Both the position numbers and the translations under genes were made by a program. The notes under the pieces were generated by a model, which saw nothing but the letters and a program-made list of their open reading frames with translations, did no database searches and had not been told where the DNA came from. DNA of 64,000 nucleotides from DSXH01 sp020724325 (lineage in GTDB: Bacteria; Bacteroidota; Ignavibacteria; Ignavibacteriales; Melioribacteraceae). The stretch is from NCBI GenBank assembly GCA_040756515.1, contig JBFLYW010000009.1:1-64000 (forward strand), in the 5' to 3' direction. Shown here one piece after another: positions 9,130-18,801 of the stretch; position 1 is the first letter of the stretch, and each line of letters opens with the position of its first letter.

Positions 9130-9884
9130 AGTAATCCGGATGAATCATTATCTAAATAGAGAACTGCATTGGAATGAGTCCGTAAAATCGACGCCGGACA
9201 TTTAGTTGATATATCGCCAGTTAAAGTATTTCTTACAGCCTCAGCTTTACGGTAACCCGGGGCAATAACTGAAAGATGGCTGCAGGATATAAGAGCGGGA
9301 ATGGTCAATGTAATAGCGGTTTTGGGGACTTCATCAATTACGTTAAAACAGCCGTCATTTACCTGCTGCTGGCGGCATTCGTTATCAAGTTCTACAACTT
9401 TAACAAATCTGAAATCGTTGAAGTCAGCTACAGGAGGATCATTAAATGCTATGTGTCCGTTTTCACCGATACCCATGCAAGCTATGTCTATTACATCCTC
9501 TCTTAAAAGCTTTTCATACAAGTCGCACTCCTTCCGGATATCCGGGACAAATGAATCTATAAGGTTGACTTTCCTGAATTTTACCTTAGAGAAAATATTA
9601 TCGTTTAAATATCTGCTGAACAATTTGTCGAAACCCGGTCCCATACTAACATATTCATCCATATTAAATGCTGTTATTTTAGACCAGTCGATATTCTTGA
9701 AAGCAATCAGCTCTTTTAGAAATTCGTTTTGAGAAGGAGCTGCAGCGAACACCATTCTGATATTCTCTTTTACTTGAAGTAAGCTGTTGATAAGACTTCT
9801 CAGGTTCTCGGCAGCAAGCAAACCGAGTTCATTTCTGTTCTCAGTGATAATTACATTCAGCCGGTCGACTAAAAAATTTTTCAT
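9126..9884 (-). CDS. nagB: Glucosamine-6-phosphate deaminase-like protein
   Basis: A 252-residue cytoplasmic protein of the NagB/6-phosphogluconolactonase superfamily. Motifs are FNMDEY (residues 73-78), GIGENGHIAFNDPP (138-151), CRQQQVNDGCF and PASILRTH near the C terminus. NagB converts glucosamine-6-phosphate to fructose-6-phosphate plus ammonia. Compared with E. coli NagB (GVGNDGHIAFNEP), the residue aligned with Asp141 is Asn and that aligned with Glu148 is Asp; variation at these positions occurs in family members. No nagA is present nearby. Its place among GH20 and GH105 genes argues that the target polymer contains a hexosamine. Confidence 0.85.
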   Translation of the reverse strand: MKNFLVDRLNVIITENRNELGLLAAENLRSLINSLLQVKENIRMVFAAAPSQNEFLKELIAFKNIDWSKITAFNMDEYVSMGPGFDKLFSRYLNDNIFSKVKFRKVNLIDSFVPDIRKECDLYEKLLREDVIDIACMGIGENGHIAFNDPPVADFNDFRFVKVVELDNECRQQQVNDGCFNVIDEVPKTAITLTIPALISCSHLSVIAPGYRKAEAVRNTLTGDISTKCPASILRTHSNAVLYLDNDSSGLL

Positions 9885-9915
9885 TAAACTTCCCGCAGTT
9901 ATGTATATGTAATTG

Positions 9916-11652
9916 TTATTTATTTAATAAATAGACCTCCATTTCAACTGCAGCTGTAATAACGGCTCCCAATCCTCTCGGATCGTTATCGAATCGTTCT
10001 CTTTTAAAGTAAAAATCAAGGTCGTTGCCTATTCCAGTTCCTCTTGTAATATCTTTAACAACACCATCATGGCTTATATTTTTTTTAAGTGCATCCCAGG
10101 CAAGCAGCAGATTTTTTTCATAGGACCTGCTAACCCACCCGTTCTTAATTCCTCGTGCAAGACCGATTATGAACATGGCGGTGCAGGAAGTCTCTTCAAA
10201 CGAATCGCTTCGATCGAGTACTTGATGCCACATTCCCGACTGACCCTGATAATTAATGAGTCCGTCGATATGATCTTTAAATATTTTTTTTATCTTACTA
10301 AAGTCCTTATGATTTACTGGAGTATTGATTAGCGCATCCGAAGTTGCCCAGATGATCCATCCGTTAGCACGACCCCAAAATGCAACCGATTTTTCTTTAG
10401 CAAAATCGAACCAGGCATGTTTGTATAATTTTTTCTCTTTATCGAAAAGATATTTATTGAAATTAATAATCTGTCTGGCTGCATCATTCAAATAATCTTG
10501 ACTGTTATAGAGTTTTGATGCACGCAGAAGATATGGTACAGACATGAAGAGATCGTCTGCCCATATGGTCATTTCTCTTGGTTCAGGCCGGCAGAGTGTT
10601 CCATCCCTTAAGCGCGACTGCCCTTTAAAGACATAATCAAGAACAGGTTTAATGACGGTTTCATGTTTCGGGTCGGGTTTATCGAGCATCAGTTGAATGT
10701 ATGGAAGCGCGGGTGCCGATGCGTCGTCTAGCATTCCCATTCTGAATAACCGGTGATTCGAAGAACGGAATCCGTCCATTTCAAAATATTGCTTTTGAAA
10801 AAGAGTGTAGTTTTCATATGTAAAATCCGCAACCTGCTCCACATATTCCGAATATTTTTTTTCACCGGATAATTTTGCTATATGCTGAAACCCAAAAAGA
10901 ACAGTACCTGTCGGGTACATCCATTCGGCAAAAGATTCACGTTTATATACCGCATCATCTTTTATAACAAGTTCAAGAAGAAGTTTCTGATTTTCAATTT
11001 GCCAGGTTAAATAATCACATCCCCATTTATAATAACTAAGGATACGGTTTTCGGGAGGGAATATTTCCTCCATTGGATTCGATTTATTTTCCGCAAACGT
11101 TCCAATGTAAAACCATTTTCCCGGTAGGTTATTAAATGGGGATATGAATCCGGATTTTAACGGTGCTTCAGGTTCAGAGATTTCTCTTAAATATATTTTA
11201 TTATTTCCAGAAAGAGTTTTTACCAAGATCTTATTCAGTCCGGCTGATAATTCCACTTCAATTGTATCCTGAAACTCGAATATTCCATATGCAATCTCTT
11301 TAAAGCTGAATTTTGCACCGGTACTGTTTTGGAAGACTAGTATACCATTTATCCAGATTCTTGAAGGAGAACTGAAACTTAATCCGTATTTTAATTTTAC
11401 ATTTTCCTTTACTTCAATAGAGGATAAAGCATAGACAACTCCATCGTTTATTTCCCCGGGTATGTTACGAAAATCGATCACCTGAATATCAAGCTGAGGT
11501 TTCTGAAGAACAGGTTTCAATTCGAAAACCGTATCATTGATAACACGATCGGCAATAGCCCGGGCTATTTGTAGGGGAGTGCGCTTATCCTCTTCCAAAC
11601 TGAATCCGGTAAGAAAAAGAAGGGGAAGAAATAAAATAGTTTTTAATTTCAT
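9916..11652 (-). CDS. Secreted GH105-type unsaturated uronyl hydrolase
   Basis: A 578-residue exported protein (signal peptide 1-19). Residues about 50-160 form a beta-rich accessory domain (WINGILVFQN; SAGLNKILVKT). Residues about 200-578 are a GH88/GH105 alpha/alpha barrel with TIWADDLFM (362-370), which includes the expected catalytic Asp region, then FWGRANGW, GMWHQVLD, ETSCTAMFIIGLARGI and DPRGLGAVITAAVEM. These enzymes hydrate and open 4,5-unsaturated uronic acids left by polysaccharide lyases. It follows the GH20 gene by 2 bases and lies upstream of nagB. Family assignment is strong; the exact disaccharide is not readable from sequence. Confidence 0.9.
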   Translation of the reverse strand: MKLKTILFLPLLFLTGFSLEEDKRTPLQIARAIADRVINDTVFELKPVLQKPQLDIQVIDFRNIPGEINDGVVYALSSIEVKENVKLKYGLSFSSPSRIWINGILVFQNSTGAKFSFKEIAYGIFEFQDTIEVELSAGLNKILVKTLSGNNKIYLREISEPEAPLKSGFISPFNNLPGKWFYIGTFAENKSNPMEEIFPPENRILSYYKWGCDYLTWQIENQKLLLELVIKDDAVYKRESFAEWMYPTGTVLFGFQHIAKLSGEKKYSEYVEQVADFTYENYTLFQKQYFEMDGFRSSNHRLFRMGMLDDASAPALPYIQLMLDKPDPKHETVIKPVLDYVFKGQSRLRDGTLCRPEPREMTIWADDLFMSVPYLLRASKLYNSQDYLNDAARQIINFNKYLFDKEKKLYKHAWFDFAKEKSVAFWGRANGWIIWATSDALINTPVNHKDFSKIKKIFKDHIDGLINYQGQSGMWHQVLDRSDSFEETSCTAMFIIGLARGIKNGWVSRSYEKNLLLAWDALKKNISHDGVVKDITRGTGIGNDLDFYFKRERFDNDPRGLGAVITAAVEMEVYLLNK

Positions 11653-11654
11653 AA

Positions 11655-14240
11655 TTAATTGTCCGTAACAATTCGATATCTGTTCTTACTGTTTCTTACT
11701 GATGATTCTGGAAGCCGGAAGGTAAACCGCCAGCCCCCGGAAGTCTGCGATATTTTAATCATCAGGTTATTCTTTCCTTTCTTCAACGGAAGCATGAAAG
11801 GATTCTCTTTACCCGGAATAGCCGGATCTTCTGCACTTTTAAATACGGAGCTTCCGTTTATAATAACTTCAACTCCGTCATCACCGCTTACGAGAGCATT
11901 TACGGACATATCCTCTTCCGAGAAGATATTCGCGAAAGCATAGAGAACCGAGTTTTTATTATTATCCGGAAAAATTTCGGCTAGATTGACCGTATCAGGA
12001 TATTCGGTTACAACTCTGCGCCATCTGTACTTGGATGAATCAAAAAAGAATTCCTCAGCAACTTTCGGTTCCGCATTCAGTTCACCACCCATTTCAATCA
12101 GATAATCCACCGCAGAAATTTTTGAATTATCATTATTACGGATAGGATTAACCATCAGCCATTCACGGAAATATTTACCCGGCAATCTGGTAATTGCAAG
12201 CCGTGCTGATTCAGCCGAAGGAAGAGGAAGAGAGCTGTCAATATTTTTTAGCCCAGCTTTGAGACGTTTTTTAATATCGTTATAATCGTCAATCTTTTTC
12301 TGATAGCGGTTTGAAATACGGTCGAGCGCATAAGTATGATTCTCCATCAGCCAGAGGATTTCGAAATCACCTTTAACTCCACTAATCTGGCGGATTAATC
12401 TCTCAATATTTTTCAATGACTGAAGAATCAAATCTCTGGCTGCAGAACTGTTAACTGTCTGAATATTAAGCGCCTCTTTATAGGATTCGGCACACTTAAT
12501 TAATATTATCCTTTCATGAGCAAGCACACGATATAGATCGATTATAAACTGAATATAATTTTTCTCTTCTTTGTAAAAAACAAATTGAGAATTAATTAGT
12601 TCTTTCTCGGCATCAGACAAAATTTCTAGGATTTCATCCCAGTCAACAAGAGAAATTTTCGTGCTTCTGCCGGAATCCGGAACTAGTTTACTGAAAAGGA
12701 TTTTATCACTCATTCCATCTGTGGACTCAAACGGAATCAATTCATTCAATTTCCATATCGAAGAAGTAAGAGAACTGTTCGAGGCGGCATAGATCGATCT
12801 GTTAAACCGAGAATTAAAATCACGGTCATCTGAATTATGATTCCAGCTTTTCTCGGCACCATATGCAACACCGAGCCAATCATTGTTGAAGAGAGCTGTC
12901 CCACCGTCATCCCAGACACAATTGAGTACGCCAAATGCACCGGACTCCTTTCCTTCCGAAACAAACTTTTTGATGTTTGCAAAAGCTTTATGAAAATCGG
13001 GATAAATTTTATTCGAATTAAGAACACCTGGTGCAATCAAAAAATCGTGACCAGAATTTCTGAAAGGTTTCAGAAATCTTTCAAAGCTCTCATTGTCGTC
13101 ATAATTCCAGGTACCTATAATCACGTCATCTAGTAATTTTGAGAGGATGCCGGGATAGTCGAGTATAATATCACCCCATATTACGGTTCGAACACCGTGA
13201 GCTTTAACATATTTATCCAGTCTTGTTACATGCTGAATATAAGCGCCATCATAACCGATAGAATCAACCAACCGTTTTGATTCTGCTTTTCCAAGGTCAA
13301 AAGTTTCATCGCAATTAATATTGAAGAAAGGGGCATCGAAGGCGGGAATCATTTCGTCGTAGATATCCTTAAGGAACTGATAGCTTTCTTCTTTAACCGG
13401 TGATATCAATGTACCGCTCTCCCCGAGATGAGCATAATCTGGATTACTGAGAACACTCTGGAAATGACTGAATGACTGAAAACTCCCCATAACAGTAATA
13501 AAATATTTTTTGGCATAATCGGATATCTCTTTCCATTCCTCGATAGTAAACGAACCGTCATCGGGAGCGATGGAAGGATGTTTTTTAGTTTTAACAACGT
13601 GCTCAACGTAATGCGAAAAAAAATTCACTTTTAATTCGGCAAAGCGTCTGATCTGGTATTTGACAAAGTCGAGTGTTGGAATTGGTCCGCGGCTTATGTC
13701 GTCCATAACACCGCGGAATTCGAAAGAAGGATAATCTTTAATATAAACATTTGGAATTGAGCCTGTTCCTACAGAACCTTTTATCAGCTGTTTAAGAGTC
13801 TGCAAACCGTAGAATACTCCTTTCGCAGAATTAGCAGAAACAATAATTCTTTTCTTTTCTATGAGAAGTAAATAGCCCTCGTTTCCAATTTCTTTCCCGG
13901 GTATAAGTTGAAGAGCCTTGCACAGTTTATTAAAATTTCGGTTCTTTGACGGAATACCGATTAAAATTTCTGCTCCGGAATCCCTGACAAAGAATTTTTT
14001 ATTGTAGATACAAGCGAAGACCGAATCAATCTCATTGAGTACTATATTGACAGATTCCTCTTCATCAATAAATTTCCTAACTATTGACCCGGAAGATAAT
14101 TCAAAGCTTCCATCAAAAAACCTGTACTCCTTAGGAAGCGGAATTACAGAAAGAACTTTTTCCTGAGCAATTGTAATTGGTGATAATGCCGACAAGATTA
14201 CAATAACTGTAAATAACCGTATTAATTTTTCTTTAGCCAT
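11655..14240 (-). CDS. Secreted GH20 beta-N-acetylhexosaminidase-like protein
   Basis: An 861-residue exported protein (signal 1-25, ending TIAQE). Residues about 30-165 match the non-catalytic GH20 N-terminal domain (VLSVIPLPKEYRF; ANSAKGVFYGLQTLKQL). The catalytic barrel spans about 170-500 with PSFEFRGVMDDISRG (171-185) and an Asp311-Glu312 pair in FNINCDETFDLG, the position of the GH20 catalytic DE pair, although the usual HxGGDE context is NINCDE. A helical region follows. About 770-850 is a beta domain (GDDGVEVIINGSSVF; LKKGKNNLMIKISQ) resembling the accessory domain in the next gene. It overlaps the isomerase gene upstream by 19 bases. It probably releases a terminal hexosamine. Confidence 0.85.
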   Translation of the reverse strand: MAKEKLIRLFTVIVILSALSPITIAQEKVLSVIPLPKEYRFFDGSFELSSGSIVRKFIDEEESVNIVLNEIDSVFACIYNKKFFVRDSGAEILIGIPSKNRNFNKLCKALQLIPGKEIGNEGYLLLIEKKRIIVSANSAKGVFYGLQTLKQLIKGSVGTGSIPNVYIKDYPSFEFRGVMDDISRGPIPTLDFVKYQIRRFAELKVNFFSHYVEHVVKTKKHPSIAPDDGSFTIEEWKEISDYAKKYFITVMGSFQSFSHFQSVLSNPDYAHLGESGTLISPVKEESYQFLKDIYDEMIPAFDAPFFNINCDETFDLGKAESKRLVDSIGYDGAYIQHVTRLDKYVKAHGVRTVIWGDIILDYPGILSKLLDDVIIGTWNYDDNESFERFLKPFRNSGHDFLIAPGVLNSNKIYPDFHKAFANIKKFVSEGKESGAFGVLNCVWDDGGTALFNNDWLGVAYGAEKSWNHNSDDRDFNSRFNRSIYAASNSSLTSSIWKLNELIPFESTDGMSDKILFSKLVPDSGRSTKISLVDWDEILEILSDAEKELINSQFVFYKEEKNYIQFIIDLYRVLAHERIILIKCAESYKEALNIQTVNSSAARDLILQSLKNIERLIRQISGVKGDFEILWLMENHTYALDRISNRYQKKIDDYNDIKKRLKAGLKNIDSSLPLPSAESARLAITRLPGKYFREWLMVNPIRNNDNSKISAVDYLIEMGGELNAEPKVAEEFFFDSSKYRWRRVVTEYPDTVNLAEIFPDNNKNSVLYAFANIFSEEDMSVNALVSGDDGVEVIINGSSVFKSAEDPAIPGKENPFMLPLKKGKNNLMIKISQTSGGWRFTFRLPESSVRNSKNRYRIVTDN

Positions 14241-15133
14241 TTTTCCTCTAAGTATTTAGCTGCTGAAAGATATGCTACATTCAGTTTTTTTACACCGGAC
14301 TCTTCGCCTCCGATATCAACCCCAAAGTATCCATCAAAACCATTATTATTTATCACATCAAAAAATTTCTGCCAGTTGATAAGTCCCGCTCCAATTTCGA
14401 GATGTTCAACTTTACATCCCCTGTTATCAGAAATATGGATATAACTGACATAGTCTTTAACTTTCATATACGAGAGGACAAGGTTTTCCTTGGTTGCAAA
14501 AAGATTAGCCGTATCAAAATTGAATTTAAGATTATCTTTTTTGACATCTCTTGCAAGACAAAGGAATCCGTCGGTTGATGATGAGATCACACCGACAGCG
14601 GGATGGACCTGGTATTCAAGGTTATAACCGGCAGCAATATCGCATAAAGTTTTATACGTATCAACGAGCTGGTTCCAGAATTTATTCCACGAGAAATTTT
14701 CAGGCAGATAAGCAAACCTTAGAGAATCCTCATTGTAGTGTCTCACAATCGGGATTTCATTTGGGAATTGATAGGGTGGGAGAGGTCCGTTATCGAGTAT
14801 TCCTTTTGATCCCAGAACAGATGCAACCCTACAGCCTTTATCAAAGAGTTCTATATTTGCCTCCCTTTCCTTCTTGTCCATTGATGACAAACCGGGCAAA
14901 ACAGCACAGAAGTAAGGGATAGTAATTTTATGTTTGTCTATCATTTTTTTTATTTCGAAACGCATTTCAAATACTTTATTCAAATGAGTTTCTCTGATAC
15001 CTTCGATTTCAACCGACGAGAATCCGAGTGAATGCATTTCACTTATATAATCCAGTGTATTATCAGCATTCGGCGGATAACCGTATTTTGTAATCGGAAG
15101 CAAATAACAGCATACTATTCTGGTATCTACCAT
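14222..15133 (-). CDS. Sugar phosphate isomerase/epimerase-like TIM-barrel protein
   Basis: A 303-residue protein of the AP-endonuclease-2/xylose-isomerase-like TIM-barrel superfamily. Visible barrel motifs are VEIEGIRE (about 41-48), YQVHPAVG, FNFDTANLFA, YIHISDNRG, and a final HLEIGAGLINW then GYFGVDIGG; these supply the His/Asp/Glu metal ligands. There is no signal peptide. Members next to Gfo/Idh/MocA and DUF1080 genes are often isomerases or epimerases of keto-sugars, which fits this locus. The stop overlaps the start of the GH20 gene. Exact substrate unknown. Confidence 0.82.
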   Translation of the reverse strand: MVDTRIVCCYLLPITKYGYPPNADNTLDYISEMHSLGFSSVEIEGIRETHLNKVFEMRFEIKKMIDKHKITIPYFCAVLPGLSSMDKKEREANIELFDKGCRVASVLGSKGILDNGPLPPYQFPNEIPIVRHYNEDSLRFAYLPENFSWNKFWNQLVDTYKTLCDIAAGYNLEYQVHPAVGVISSSTDGFLCLARDVKKDNLKFNFDTANLFATKENLVLSYMKVKDYVSYIHISDNRGCKVEHLEIGAGLINWQKFFDVINNNGFDGYFGVDIGGEESGVKKLNVAYLSAAKYLEEKWLKKN

Positions 15134-15147
15134 TTCAATTTCACCTC

Positions 15148-16380
15148 TTAAAAAAGATCAACAAGGGCTACGGCTCCAATTCCTGACATAATCAGCGAGA
15201 AGACGAAGATAATCGATAGGATTATATTCATTCCTTTTGAAGCTCTATACTCACCCATCAATGAAGGTTTATTTATTAATATCATCATTAGAATAATAAC
15301 AATCGGTGTAACTACAAGTGTAAATGTCTGGGAAGCGATCATTACAAGAACCGGTCTTCCACCAAAAATCGGAACGACGAGTCCAAGCGATGCATAGAAA
15401 ATAACGATCGCCCTGTTACGCCATTTTTTAAAATCCAGTTTCTCATGTTTATAATCAGATAATAAAAGCGGCACAAGCATATAGTGAGGATATAAAGATG
15501 ATAAACCAGCACAAACAATTCCCGCTACAAAAATCGAAATAGCGAATCTACCGGCTAACGGTTCCAACAGTCGAATCATATCAATAGCATTTTCAATATG
15601 AAGACCTTTCGGAAATAATGTACCTGCAGCACTTGCCATAACTGCAATGCTAAGAATAAACATCAACCCGGATGATATTAGTGCATCTCTTTTTTCGTAT
15701 TTAAGATCTTCTATGTTCCAATTTTTCTGTTTTACAGTAACAGATCTAACTACATATAGAACCCCTCCCATAGTTGTTCCTATCATACCGGTAACAATTA
15801 ATGCAGCATTAGCTTCCCCGGGAATATTAGGAATTAATCCGACTATTACAGCACCCGCATCAGGAATTACCATGAATGAAGTAAGTATAAAGCTCAGGCC
15901 CATAAGTGAAACAAATAATGTTAATATTTTTTCTATGAAGCTGTACTGCCCGTTAATTAATGTATATACCATAATCGCCCCGAACAAAAGAGCAAGTATA
16001 ATTGTGTTAAAACCCTCACCCGATTCTGTGAGAGGAATTGACCATTCCCTGATAACATCAGTAACAATAGCCATAACTCCGATGCTGGAGACCATTTCGG
16101 TAAAAATTATTGTCCCCAGAACAAAAATTGTAATGCCTTTACCGAAATGTTCCTTATAACTTTCGAGAGCCGTTTTTCCTGTTACAACAGTAAACCTTCC
16201 AAAAGTGACGATAAGAAAATATGTAAAGATACAGGAGAGAAGCACAGCCCATGTAAGCATCATTCCATGCGATGCACCTGCAGATGCCATAGTAGTTACA
16301 CTTCCGGTTCCGATATTATAACCAACTAGGAATAACCCGGGACCAATAGATGACAAAAATATTATAAGTTTGTTTTTCAT
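15148..16380 (-). CDS. Divergent NRAMP-family (SLC11-like) membrane transporter
   Basis: A 410-residue membrane protein with about 11 hydrophobic helices and the NRAMP opening GPGLFLVGYNIGTGSV (residues 13-28). Canonical Mn/Fe NRAMPs carry a metal-binding DPGN in helix 1 and MPH in helix 6. Here the helix-1 site reads YNIGTG, and helix 6 reads GTTMGGVLY (201-209), with MGG in place of MPH. Loss of both metal-binding motifs argues that it does not move transition metals in the usual way. It lies 14 bases upstream of the sugar isomerase gene, so import of a sugar or other small compound is possible but unproven. Confidence 0.8.
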   Translation of the reverse strand: MKNKLIIFLSSIGPGLFLVGYNIGTGSVTTMASAGASHGMMLTWAVLLSCIFTYFLIVTFGRFTVVTGKTALESYKEHFGKGITIFVLGTIIFTEMVSSIGVMAIVTDVIREWSIPLTESGEGFNTIILALLFGAIMVYTLINGQYSFIEKILTLFVSLMGLSFILTSFMVIPDAGAVIVGLIPNIPGEANAALIVTGMIGTTMGGVLYVVRSVTVKQKNWNIEDLKYEKRDALISSGLMFILSIAVMASAAGTLFPKGLHIENAIDMIRLLEPLAGRFAISIFVAGIVCAGLSSLYPHYMLVPLLLSDYKHEKLDFKKWRNRAIVIFYASLGLVVPIFGGRPVLVMIASQTFTLVVTPIVIILMMILINKPSLMGEYRASKGMNIILSIIFVFSLIMSGIGAVALVDLF

Positions 16381-16421
16381 TTTTTTATTTGGTTAGTTCA
16401 AAAGAATCGAAAAATTGACCA

Positions 16422-16799
16422 TCAACAGTAAACGCATTCTATGCTTTTCTTTTCTTTAGCATCAAGTACCTGGATTAAATGAATATTATTTGCCGTCTTA
16501 ACCATCAAGCTGTCATATTCACTACCGAGATCCTATGCTTTCTGACCGCTTACAGATACAATGTAAACTGCTCCTTTCAGGATATTCCCGCCAGCAACAA
16601 AAAGTTTACATTCAAATATTTTTTTGAACTGCATATGTATGATCGTGCCAGGTAAGTACCAGATATACGTTTCATTTATCGAATAGGGTCTTGAACGCAT
16701 CTTTGGTTGTTTACTATCGCTATCACCCGGGTTTAATAACCGGAAGATGCTATCATATAATTGTTCAGTTCGAAGCGGTATTTTTAGGAACCTGTTCAA
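16422..16799 (-). pseudogene. Decayed gene remnant between operon halves
   Basis: The 717-base gap 16381-17097 contains a degenerate coding stretch. One frame runs from about 16799 to a TAG at 16533-16535. In the same frame it then continues for 36 sense codons (DLGSEYDSLMVK..., to CVYC) and ends in TGA at 16422. Just upstream, a neighbouring frame reads protein-like (VVRLEQVPKNTA) before a stop, suggesting a frameshift as well. The visible piece (RPYSINETYIWYLP; LKGAVYIVSVSG) resembles the C-terminal part of a secreted hydrolase but I cannot name the family. There is no plausible start. The rest of the gap (16800-17097) is AT-rich with nothing recognisable. Confidence 0.55.
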
Positions 16800-17097
16800 G
16801 CCGGACTACCTGCTTTAAAATTCTTGATTGTGAATTAATAATACAGTGTTCTATACTTTAAGAAGATCTGCGACTAGTATTAAAAGATTTGTCTTAAAAT
16901 CTTCCCTAAAAAAATTTTATCACCGGCAACTAATCCATCTTTAATAAGTAGTACATAGTATTACTTGAATGAATAGAATATTTAGCATGTTAAATTATTT
17001 TTAATAAAACGTAATAATTACTGAATAAGAAATCCTTCTTCTTTCCGTAAGATTATCAGAGTCAATTGTTTTGAGAGAGAGAGATACATAATTATTT

Positions 17098-18798
17098 TTA
17101 TCCAAGACCCGATACGAATATTCCAAATAACAGTATAGCTATTACAAATAAAACTGCCAGCCCGAATCCGATTAAATCTAGTCTATATCTCCGAAAACTG
17201 AATTTCGATTTAAGGGAGAGAAGATCAACCAGTAATAAACTGTGCCCATTTTCCTCTAAAGATTTTCCATCTGCATTCGAATGTTTAACCACACTTTCTC
17301 CTTCCAGCATCATCTCAACCCCTTTTTCTTTCAACTTGTGTTCTTCCCCAACAGGTGTATGAAGCAGTGTAAAGAATTTATTAAGCTGACTTTCAGGTTC
17401 GGGTTTAGTAAAGAAACTGACAATTATCAAAGATAAAAATCCAGCTGGAAGATAAACAGCAATTTGATACTCGAAAGGTAATCCCAAACTCCATGGTGTA
17501 TATTTCCCTACATATAAAGAAACTGCAATAGTCGTAATCAAGCTTGCCCATACACCATAACGGTTAGCCCCTTTCCACACTACACCGACCCAGAATGCAA
17601 TTCCAAAAAATGCAGTTATCTGCCAGATATATTTCAGTCCATCAACAACAGTTGGAATTGTTAAAGCAACAGTAACACCTCCAACAACTACAACTAAGGA
17701 AGATATTCTTGCAACACGTAGTTTTTCTTTCTCGGTTGAATCGTGGTGAGTAAATTTCTTATAAAAATTTCGTGTAAAAAGTGCGGACCCACCAACCATA
17801 TAATTATGACATGCTGCTAAGACGGTTGCGATCATTGCGGAAATCATCACTCCTACTAATCCAACAGGAAGCAAATTGGTTATAGCTAGTCCGAATGCAT
17901 ATTCTCTTTTTTCCGAAGCCAATCCCGGAAATAGAGCAGCTGCAAAAACTCCAACAAATGCCCAGCCGAGTGTAGCAAATCTTTTTGTGAAATTGCCATA
18001 CGTCCATCCTGTACGGCAATTCATTTCCGATTTTCCAGAGCCATTAATTGCCATATGATGTGGAAGCACCGAAACACCGACTAGACCATTCACAATTAAC
18101 ATAATTATAAAAAACAAAGTTACTTCTACCGGTGCAACAAAACTAAACATGTGCTCTGGTAATTTTGCCTTCATAACAGTCATTCCGCCTCCAGCCAAAA
18201 GCGCAAACGGAATAATCAGAAACGAAAGCATTACAATTAATATACCCTGAAAAAGATTTATAATAAGAGCAGAAGTAAGTCCGCCAATCACACTATATGA
18301 AAGGAAAAAAATAGTAAGAGTAATTACTATTAACTCAGTAGAAACTGCCCCGCCTGATATTGCTTCGAGAGAGACACCGGTCGCTTTTAATATTAAACCA
18401 ACTTCACCAATAAAATAGAATAATCCCATTACTGAATATGCTGAAGCCAGTTTTGTTCCATATCTTTCCTGAAAGAAATCTCCAATAGTAATGTATCTTA
18501 ATCTTCTATAGACAGGTGCTAATAACCAATAAACAGGAGTTGAAAACAAATAAAGCCATTGATACCAAATACCAGCTAAACCGATTTGATACGTAGCACC
18601 GCTTACTGCTATTGCCTGAGCAGTATGAGTTCCGGCACCAAGTGCATTTGCAATCTGCATTATTTTGTTGCCGCGCCGCCCTCCCATAAAGTAATCACCA
18701 GACGAAGACACTTTTTTCTTTGCTCTCCATCCAAGCCAGATTACAATAACTGCATAGAAAGCAATTACAAGAAAATCTATTAAAGAGATTCCGAACAT
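17098..18798 (-). CDS. Sodium:solute symporter (SSS/SLC5 family)
   Basis: A 566-residue integral membrane protein with 13-14 hydrophobic helices. It opens with the SSS pattern IDFLVIAFYAVIVIWLGWRA and the family segment GDYFMGGRRGNKIMQIANA (about 34-52). ATYQIGLAGIWYQW and a helix with GGLTSALIINLFQG also fit this family. A hydrophilic loop (about 480-525) precedes the last helix. It lies 3 bases downstream of the beta-glucuronidase gene. With a cytoplasmic glucuronidase next door, import of a glucuronide or other sugar with Na+ is the likely role. Confidence 0.88.
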   Translation of the reverse strand: MFGISLIDFLVIAFYAVIVIWLGWRAKKKVSSSGDYFMGGRRGNKIMQIANALGAGTHTAQAIAVSGATYQIGLAGIWYQWLYLFSTPVYWLLAPVYRRLRYITIGDFFQERYGTKLASAYSVMGLFYFIGEVGLILKATGVSLEAISGGAVSTELIVITLTIFFLSYSVIGGLTSALIINLFQGILIVMLSFLIIPFALLAGGGMTVMKAKLPEHMFSFVAPVEVTLFFIIMLIVNGLVGVSVLPHHMAINGSGKSEMNCRTGWTYGNFTKRFATLGWAFVGVFAAALFPGLASEKREYAFGLAITNLLPVGLVGVMISAMIATVLAACHNYMVGGSALFTRNFYKKFTHHDSTEKEKLRVARISSLVVVVGGVTVALTIPTVVDGLKYIWQITAFFGIAFWVGVVWKGANRYGVWASLITTIAVSLYVGKYTPWSLGLPFEYQIAVYLPAGFLSLIIVSFFTKPEPESQLNKFFTLLHTPVGEEHKLKEKGVEMMLEGESVVKHSNADGKSLEENGHSLLLVDLLSLKSKFSFRRYRLDLIGFGLAVLFVIAILLFGIFVSGLG

Positions 18799-18801
18799 AA
18801 A

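Noticed and set aside
15647..16159. 170-codon plus-strand frame inside the NRAMP-like gene
   Set aside because: It is the antisense shadow of a strongly supported membrane protein and shows no independent protein features.
16533..16799. Intact 88-residue gene
   Set aside because: It begins at a TTG without a ribosome-binding site, and protein-like sequence continues in frame beyond its stop, so it reads as part of a decayed gene.
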